Shown in pieces: positions 40,700 through 44,922 of a stretch of 44,922 nt of DNA. Position 1 is the first letter of the stretch. Each line of letters starts with the position of its first letter. The stretch covers positions 1 to 44,922 of the forward strand of contig JAKAVR010000010.1 of NCBI GenBank assembly GCA_021817225.1. The letters run 5' to 3'. The notes under the pieces are model-generated. The model was not told where the DNA came from and searched no databases. It was given only the letters and a program-made list of their open reading frames with translations. Source of the DNA: Thermoplasmata archaeon. Its GTDB lineage: Archaea; Thermoplasmatota; Thermoplasmata; Sysuiplasmatales; Sysuiplasmataceae. Position numbers and translations under genes: made by a program.

Positions 40700-41656
40700 T
40701 TAATCATTTTCGAAGATGGTTGTTCCGTCCTTCCCGTCGAGAGCGTCGAACATCTTCTCCTGTGATGTTATCACGGCGCGCTTTCCTCCCATTTGCACAA
40801 ACTTCACTGCAGCCTCGGCCTTCGGGAGCATGCTTCCCCTTCCGAACTGTCCTTCGCTTATGTGCCTCTTCATCTCATCAACCGTGGCACTCCTGAGCGG
40901 ATGCTGTTTTTCCGTCCCGAAATCAAGGAAGACGGAGTCAACATCGGTCAGTATGAACAGTTCATCCACTCCAAGGGATGTAGCAACGACCTGCGCCGCA
41001 AGATCCTTGTCTATTACCGCCTCCACTCCCCTGTAACCTTTTCCCTTCCTGATCACGGGTATGCCGCCGCCTCCCGATACAATCAGTATCTCCCTGCGGT
41101 TTTCCGAACTGTGGAAGAATGTCTTCAGCAGCTCGCCTTCCGCTATGGCCACCGGGACGGGTGAAGGCACTACTCTCCTGTAGCCGCCCCTCGCGGAGTC
41201 TTGAACCATCTTCCATTTCTTTTCCTTCTTCAGCTTCCTGCTCTCCTCACCGCTGTAATATCCGCCGACAGGCTTTGAAGGGTTTTCGAATGCTGGATCA
41301 TCTGCGCTTACAATCGTCCTCGTGAGAACACATAATGCCTGCATGCCTATGTTCCTCTTCCTGAATTCGTTGTCCATGCTCTGTATCAGCATGTATCCTA
41401 TGAGACCCTGCGATTCTGCAACGCAGGCGTCAAGCGGGGAAGGAGGTACGGCTTTCACTGCTGTTTCATTCTGAAGGAGGATGTCTCCCACCTGCGGTCC
41501 GTTGCCGTGCGTCACAACGAGATGATATCCCTTTTCGACCAAATTCGCAATAATCTTCGCTGCCTCGCGCGTATTCTCAATCTGCAGTTCGAACTCGCCC
41601 CTCTGTCCTGCCTTGAGAATCGCATTTCCCCCGAGTGCAACCAATGCTGTTTTCAA
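40700..41656 (-). CDS. arcC: Carbamate kinase
   Basis: 318 residues of the carbamate kinase family: VALGGNAIL, VTHGNGPQVGDILLQNE, the lid region ending in VVPSPVPVAI, SGGGGIPVI and a C-terminal GSMLPKAEAAVKF with GKDGTTI. It transfers phosphate from carbamoyl phosphate to ADP, making ATP plus carbamate that decays to NH3 and CO2. With FdrA encoded on the other side of the locus it fits energy-yielding breakdown of a carbamoyl compound. Start is TTG at 41656; no ATG or GTG is available near the conserved N-terminus. It also could supply carbamoyl phosphate for HypF when run in reverse. Confidence 0.95.
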   Translation of the reverse strand: MKTALVALGGNAILKAGQRGEFELQIENTREAAKIIANLVEKGYHLVVTHGNGPQVGDILLQNETAVKAVPPSPLDACVAESQGLIGYMLIQSMDNEFRKRNIGMQALCVLTRTIVSADDPAFENPSKPVGGYYSGEESRKLKKEKKWKMVQDSARGGYRRVVPSPVPVAIAEGELLKTFFHSSENRREILIVSGGGGIPVIRKGKGYRGVEAVIDKDLAAQVVATSLGVDELFILTDVDSVFLDFGTEKQHPLRSATVDEMKRHISEGQFGRGSMLPKAEAAVKFVQMGGKRAVITSQEKMFDALDGKDGTTIFEND

Positions 41657-41780
41657 AATAACACCAGAATTTTGCTTGTTTCCTTCTCAGGGCGGTACGC
41701 ACAGAGAATCCCTGCGTGCGGCAGTCGCTCTGAATTTCCCGATGTCCGTATTTTTGTCAATTATTTCACTAATGTAGCCC

Positions 41781-41796
41781 ATAACGGCACCGTTAT
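41781..41796. promoter_or_regulatory. 16-base palindrome between arcC and the amidohydrolase
   Basis: ATAACGG-CA-CCGTTAT, perfect 7-base arms with a 2-base centre, in the 231-base divergent region. Position suits an operator for either or both genes. Confidence 0.4.
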
Positions 41797-41834
41797 CGTG
41801 TCAGGAAAGCAAACGCAGGTTTTGTTAGAAGAAA

Positions 41835-41848
41835 ATGTATATATTAAT
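41835..41848 (+). promoter_or_regulatory. TATA-like box for the amidohydrolase
   Basis: ATGTATATATTAAT; initiation about 26 bases later would leave a leader of about 20 bases containing GGGGGT ahead of ATG 41888. Confidence 0.5.
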
Positions 41849-41887
41849 CTTTTTCATTTTAGATCCTTTTCCTCTGGGGGTACAAGA

Positions 41888-43135
41888 ATGGCTGAAATGG
41901 AACTCGTAATTAAAAACGCAAGGATTGAGGATGAGAAACCGTTGGTTGATATCGGTGTCTCCGAGGGCAAGATCGCAGAGATAGGCAGCGGTCTGAAGGG
42001 CAAGAACACAATTGACGTGAAAGGCGATGTCGTGGTTCCAACTTTCATTGAGAGCCACATACACCTTGACAAGGCGCTGCTCGAAAGGGTAAGGCCAAAC
42101 GTCGAGGGGACGCTCGCCGGCGCCATAAAGATCACCGGTGAACTCAAGAAGGGCTTTCAGTACGATGAGGTCCTGAAGCGATCCATGCAGGTCATGGACA
42201 TGCTTGTTTCTCACGGCACGACGATTGTCAGGGCGCACCCGGACACGGACCCTCTCGGCGGCCTTACAGGGTTCAAGGTGATGCTGGAGCTCAAGAAGAG
42301 GTACAAGGGCGTAGTGGACCTGCAGGTTGTCGCCTTCCCGCAGGAGGGCATAATCAAGCTGCCGGGCGCATTCGAGATAATCGAGGAGGCAATGAAGCTC
42401 GGCGCCGATGTCGTCGGCGGCTGTCCCTACAATGAAAACAACTACGAGGACACAAAGAAGCATGTTGACAAGATGTTCGACCTCGCAAAGAAATACAACA
42501 AGGACCTCGACTTCCATGCAGACTTCGGCGACAATCCTGACGACCTCAGGTACAGGTCAATTGACTACATCATAGAGAAGACAGAACGCGAAAGCTTCCA
42601 GGGGAGGGTTACGGTCGGCCACATGACATCCCTTTCCAGCATAGAGCCAGAGCTGCTCGCAGACACAATCAAGCGCATGGCTCACGCACGCATCAACATA
42701 GTGCCTCTTCCTGCGACCGACATGTATCTGAGCGGAAGGGGGGACAAGAACAGGGTGAGAAGGGGAGTGATTAATCCGAAGCCCTTCATTGCGGGCGGAG
42801 TCAACGTCGTCTTCTCTTCCAACAACATAAGGAATGCATTCACACCATTCGGACGCGGCGATCTGCTTATGATAGGCTCCCTGTTCGAACATGCCGCGCA
42901 GCTTGGCTCGATAAGCGACCAGAAGCTGCTGCTCGATATGATAACAAACAACGCCGCGAAACTGCAGCATTTGGAGAAGACATACGGGCTGCAGAAGGGG
43001 AAGAACGCCGACTTCAACGTCCTTGGCACGAAACTCCTGTCAGATGTCTTCCTGGACGTCCCCGTAAGGAAGTATGTTGTCAAGAGGGGAAAAATAGTTT
43101 ACAAGAGCGAACTGGTTGAAACAAGGAACTGGTAA
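41888..43135 (+). CDS. Cytosine deaminase-like amidohydrolase with altered active site
   Basis: 415 residues of the CodA/AtzC branch of the amidohydrolase superfamily: metal HxH in ESHIHLDKALL (His57, His59), His210 in FHADF, His245 in VGHMTS, and DLQVVAFPQEG with the conserved Gln. Compared with E. coli CodA, as recalled, the positions of Glu217, Asp313 and Asp314 are Phe213, Asn312 and Asn313 here, so ordinary cytosine deamination is unlikely. Context suggests a ring-opening or N-carbamoyl hydrolysis step upstream of FdrA/carbamate kinase. GGGGGT precedes ATG 41888; the in-frame extension to 41507 overlaps arcC and is rejected. Confidence 0.88.
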   Translation: MAEMELVIKNARIEDEKPLVDIGVSEGKIAEIGSGLKGKNTIDVKGDVVVPTFIESHIHLDKALLERVRPNVEGTLAGAIKITGELKKGFQYDEVLKRSMQVMDMLVSHGTTIVRAHPDTDPLGGLTGFKVMLELKKRYKGVVDLQVVAFPQEGIIKLPGAFEIIEEAMKLGADVVGGCPYNENNYEDTKKHVDKMFDLAKKYNKDLDFHADFGDNPDDLRYRSIDYIIEKTERESFQGRVTVGHMTSLSSIEPELLADTIKRMAHARINIVPLPATDMYLSGRGDKNRVRRGVINPKPFIAGGVNVVFSSNNIRNAFTPFGRGDLLMIGSLFEHAAQLGSISDQKLLLDMITNNAAKLQHLEKTYGLQKGKNADFNVLGTKLLSDVFLDVPVRKYVVKRGKIVYKSELVETRNW

Positions 43136-43147
43136 AAGAAAAGGTGG

Positions 43148-43155
43148 TTTAAATA
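43148..43155 (+). promoter_or_regulatory. TATA-like box upstream of the DUF1097-like gene
   Basis: TTTAAATA is centred about 26 bases before an in-frame ATA at 43177, the position expected for a leaderless start. Confidence 0.5.
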
Positions 43156-43212
43156 GCAACGAGAACGAAAGAAACAATACCGACTGCATTTACGGGTGCC
43201 TTCATAGCCGGA

Positions 43213-43749
43213 TTGACTGTACTGATGACAGCGTCTGTCGTGCTGCCAAAACCATGGGCAATACTGTTTCCCCCATGGGCTGTCTTCATCACATGGGCAG
43301 GTTACTTCGCTGCAGGCGGAGGCGGCAAGGGACAGGCGCTGCCAACATTCAAGAAGATGTACATCGCAGTCCTGTGGGGCGACATCTGGGGTCTAGCCGG
43401 AGGCCTGGGGCTTGTATTCGTTGTGGGCAAGATGGGCCTGTCACTCCCGCTTTCGCTCCTGCTTGACGGGATAGTGATATTCCTTGTTAACCAGCCAATA
43501 CTCTGGGGAACAAGGTGGTGGGGGCCGATAAAATACACTCCCGCCATCTTCTACGGCTTCGCCACCTTCTTCAGCACATACTTCAGCGGTTTCGGCTTCT
43601 ATCCCGGTCCGCTTGACCAGTACACGACTATTTTCTCCGCCTTCATAACAGCATACATAGCAAACGCACTCGGCCCGATTGCGGCGTACCTGCAGGTCAG
43701 ATTAGCAATGATAAAAGAGGTGCCTGTGGAAGGCAGTGCAAAGAACTGA
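43213..43749 (+). CDS. DUF1097-like membrane protein (transporter/permease candidate)
   Basis: 178 residues from TTG 43213, with about five helices. FPPWAVFITWAGYFAAGGGGKG is the DUF1097 pattern (hydrophobic helix then WASYFA.GG). The TTG start would cut helix 1: the open frame continues upstream to a stop at 43150, encoding PTAFTGAFIAG without any ATG, GTG or TTG, and an ATA at 43177 lies at the leaderless distance from a TATA-like box. The true protein may therefore be 190 residues. DUF1097 function is unestablished; its place between amidohydrolase and FdrA suggests substrate uptake. A G+C-rich hairpin follows. Confidence 0.7.
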   Translation: MTVLMTASVVLPKPWAILFPPWAVFITWAGYFAAGGGGKGQALPTFKKMYIAVLWGDIWGLAGGLGLVFVVGKMGLSLPLSLLLDGIVIFLVNQPILWGTRWWGPIKYTPAIFYGFATFFSTYFSGFGFYPGPLDQYTTIFSAFITAYIANALGPIAAYLQVRLAMIKEVPVEGSAKN

Positions 43750-43760
43750 ACGCATTCAGT

Positions 43761-43781
43761 CCCCGGCCGTTCCGGCCGGGG
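43761..43781 (+). terminator. GC-rich stem-loop after the DUF1097-like gene
   Basis: CCCCGGCCG (43761-43769) pairs with CGGCCGGGG (43773-43781) around a 3-base loop, followed by AAACATTTT. Twelve bases after the stop codon; it may end or attenuate the transcript before fdrA, which has its own promoter. Confidence 0.5.
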
Positions 43782-43810
43782 AAACATTTTACAGTTACAG
43801 GTGGACATCA

Positions 43811-43819
43811 GTTTAAATT
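43811..43819 (+). promoter_or_regulatory. TATA-like box for fdrA
   Basis: GTTTAAATT, with predicted initiation near 43841, about 11 bases before the GTG start at 43852. Confidence 0.5.
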
Positions 43820-43825
43820 GGCGCT

Positions 43826-43839
43826 TGTGATAGATCACA
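43826..43839. promoter_or_regulatory. Palindrome between fdrA TATA box and start, candidate operator
   Basis: TGTGAT-AG-ATCACA, perfect 6-base arms, occupying roughly -15 to -2 of the predicted initiation site, where a bound repressor would block initiation. Confidence 0.45.
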
Positions 43840-43851
43840 TCACATCGGCCG

Positions 43852-44922
43852 GTGATTGTTCTGAGTGAGGTTTATCGCACTGTCGAGGGCAGGTATGTGG
43901 ATTCCGTCCTGCTGATGCAGATCAGCAGGGAAGTGGAGAAGATGGATGGAGTGCAAAAGGCGGGAGCCATGGTTGCAACTCCCGAGAACATCTCATTTTT
44001 CAGGATTGCAGGCTTCAACCCTCCTCCGGGCGCTGGTGCAAACAGCATACTTCTGGCAGTGGACGCCGTGACCGAGCCGGCCGCTGATGCGGCAATAAGC
44101 AAAATGCTCGGCATGATAGAAAGCGGAACTTCGGGAGCGGGCCGCAGATACAGGCTGGATGAACTGTCTTCGCTGATGTCAGATGAAGATTATCCAGTGA
44201 TGCTCATATCGACCCCCGGACAGTATGTCAGGGAGATTGCACTCGGTGCCCTTGATATTAGTGCAAACCTGCACATTTTCAGCAGCAACGTGCCGCTTGA
44301 GCAGGAACTTGAAATCAAGAGAAAGGGAAGGGACAGGGGGCTGCTTGTGATGGGACCGGACTGCGGCACATCCATCATCGACGGGCACGGTATCGGCTTT
44401 GCCAACAAGCTCAGCCCGGGAAATGATGTTGGCGTCATCGGCTCGTCCGGGACGGGCATACAGGAACTCACCGTGCAGCTTGACGCAGCCGGTCTGGGCG
44501 TTTCATACGCAATAGGCACGGGCAGCAATGATCTCACACCTGAAGTGGGCGGGATTACAACAGAGCAGGCAATAGCTATGCTTCGCGGCAAGTGCTCATC
44601 CATAGCCATTGTATGCAAGAAGCCGGACCCTGCGCTGCAGAAGAGGATAGTTGCCGAGATTCAGGATTTGCCCTCCGCCTTCATCTCACTCGGCAGCAGC
44701 GAGTCTGGCGTTTATGGGAATACAGGTGTCGGCGGCATAATAGACGAAGCGGTGGCCCACATTGCCAGGAAGCTCGGAAGGGGGCACCCTCTTGATGAAA
44801 AGGCGGTTGAGGCTGCAAGTCCGGGGCAAAGCAGAAGACTCCTGAAGGGTTACTTCGTGGGCGGAAGCCTCTGCTATCAGGCCCAGGCAATTCTGCACCG
44901 TGAAGGAATAAAGGTGTACTCC
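43852..44922 (+). CDS. fdrA: FdrA family protein, cut by window edge
   Basis: 357 residues to the window end, open and lacking a stop. Matches FdrA: YVDSVLLMQISREV at the N-terminus, KGRDRGLLVMGPDCGTSIIDG, GVIGSSGTGIQELT (CoA-ligase-like nucleotide loop) and EVGGITTEQAIAML. E. coli FdrA belongs to the fdrA-ylbE-ylbF-carbamate kinase cluster, assigned to a transcarbamylase that phosphorolyses oxamate-type carbamoyl products of allantoin. Here carbamate kinase is 2 kb upstream on the other strand. GTG 43852 is used; no ribosome site, with a leader of about 11 bases. DUF1116 and DUF2877 genes are expected beyond the window. Confidence 0.9.
   Translation, partial: MIVLSEVYRTVEGRYVDSVLLMQISREVEKMDGVQKAGAMVATPENISFFRIAGFNPPPGAGANSILLAVDAVTEPAADAAISKMLGMIESGTSGAGRRYRLDELSSLMSDEDYPVMLISTPGQYVREIALGALDISANLHIFSSNVPLEQELEIKRKGRDRGLLVMGPDCGTSIIDGHGIGFANKLSPGNDVGVIGSSGTGIQELTVQLDAAGLGVSYAIGTGSNDLTPEVGGITTEQAIAMLRGKCSSIAIVCKKPDPALQKRIVAEIQDLPSAFISLGSSESGVYGNTGVGGIIDEAVAHIARKLGRGHPLDEKAVEAASPGQSRRLLKGYFVGGSLCYQAQAILHREGIKVYS

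Noticed and set aside
41507-41887. N-terminal extension of the amidohydrolase to 542 residues
   Set aside because: The extra 127 codons overlap arcC antisense and the TATA/palindrome region; family alignment begins at ATG 41888.
1-44922. tRNA, rRNA, CRISPR arrays, insertion sequences
   Set aside because: No TPsiC-like or repeat-spacer pattern and no transposase motifs were found by reading both strands; a covariance-model scan was not possible.

Overview
This window reads as a chromosome segment of an archaeon. The archaeal or archaeal-type markers are a Nop5/NOP56-type C/D-box RNP protein, translation factor aIF5A with its hypusine loop, a ComB-type phosphosulfolactate phosphatase, a DUF763 protein, an Mrp/MinD-type replacement of HypB, and many first-gene start codons lying about 22-28 bases from AT-rich TATA-like boxes (leaderless or near-leaderless transcripts). 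Genes inside operons instead overlap by 1-26 bases or carry GGAGG-like ribosome sites, and TTG and GTG starts are frequent. A Thermoplasmatota-type euryarchaeote is the most likely source, but that assignment is inference. No rRNA, recognisable tRNA, CRISPR array, transposase or phage gene was seen.

Layout. Positions 1-9821 hold mixed housekeeping and transport genes: a PadR regulator with a multidrug MFS pump, a short glucan-phosphorylase-like enzyme, another MFS carrier, DUF763, two tiny coiled-coil proteins ahead of mtnA and comB, an M20 peptidase and Nop5. Positions 10122-12357 are a run of small, poorly conserved and mostly membrane-associated proteins on the minus strand. A PHS-type phosphate/sugar carrier, a methyltransferase with a zinc-ribbon tail, aIF5A overlapping or abutting an agmatinase-family gene, a cation/Ca2+ exchanger, a phosphoglucosamine mutase, and a three-gene operon (membrane protein, YhfC-like membrane protein, phosphodiesterase) fill 12475-22015. 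An acyl-CoA dehydrogenase follows.

The central 15 kb (23397-38300) is a self-contained [NiFe]-hydrogenase island. An 11-gene plus-strand operon encodes a maturation endopeptidase and then complex-I-type subunits in the exact order A-B-C-D-H-I-J-K-L-N, followed by a small unknown gene. The B and D subunits carry hydrogenase ligands (CxxC in B; two CxxC pairs in D plus a cleavable C-terminal tail), so this is a hydrogenase with nuo/fpo gene order, not a quinone-reducing complex I. Flanking it are hypE, hypF, hypC on the left and mHypB, hypA, hypD on the right, a complete maturation set. The expected activity is ferredoxin-linked proton reduction (or H2 uptake) coupled to ion pumping.

The right end (38807-44922) is a nitrogen-compound catabolic locus: amidase, cysteine hydrolase (isochorismatase fold) and carbamate kinase on the minus strand; a cytosine-deaminase-like amidohydrolase with altered active-site residues, a DUF1097-like membrane protein and FdrA on the plus strand. 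FdrA plus carbamate kinase points to phosphorolytic cleavage of a carbamoyl compound with ATP formation. The locus runs off the window, where DUF1116 and DUF2877 partners of FdrA would be expected.
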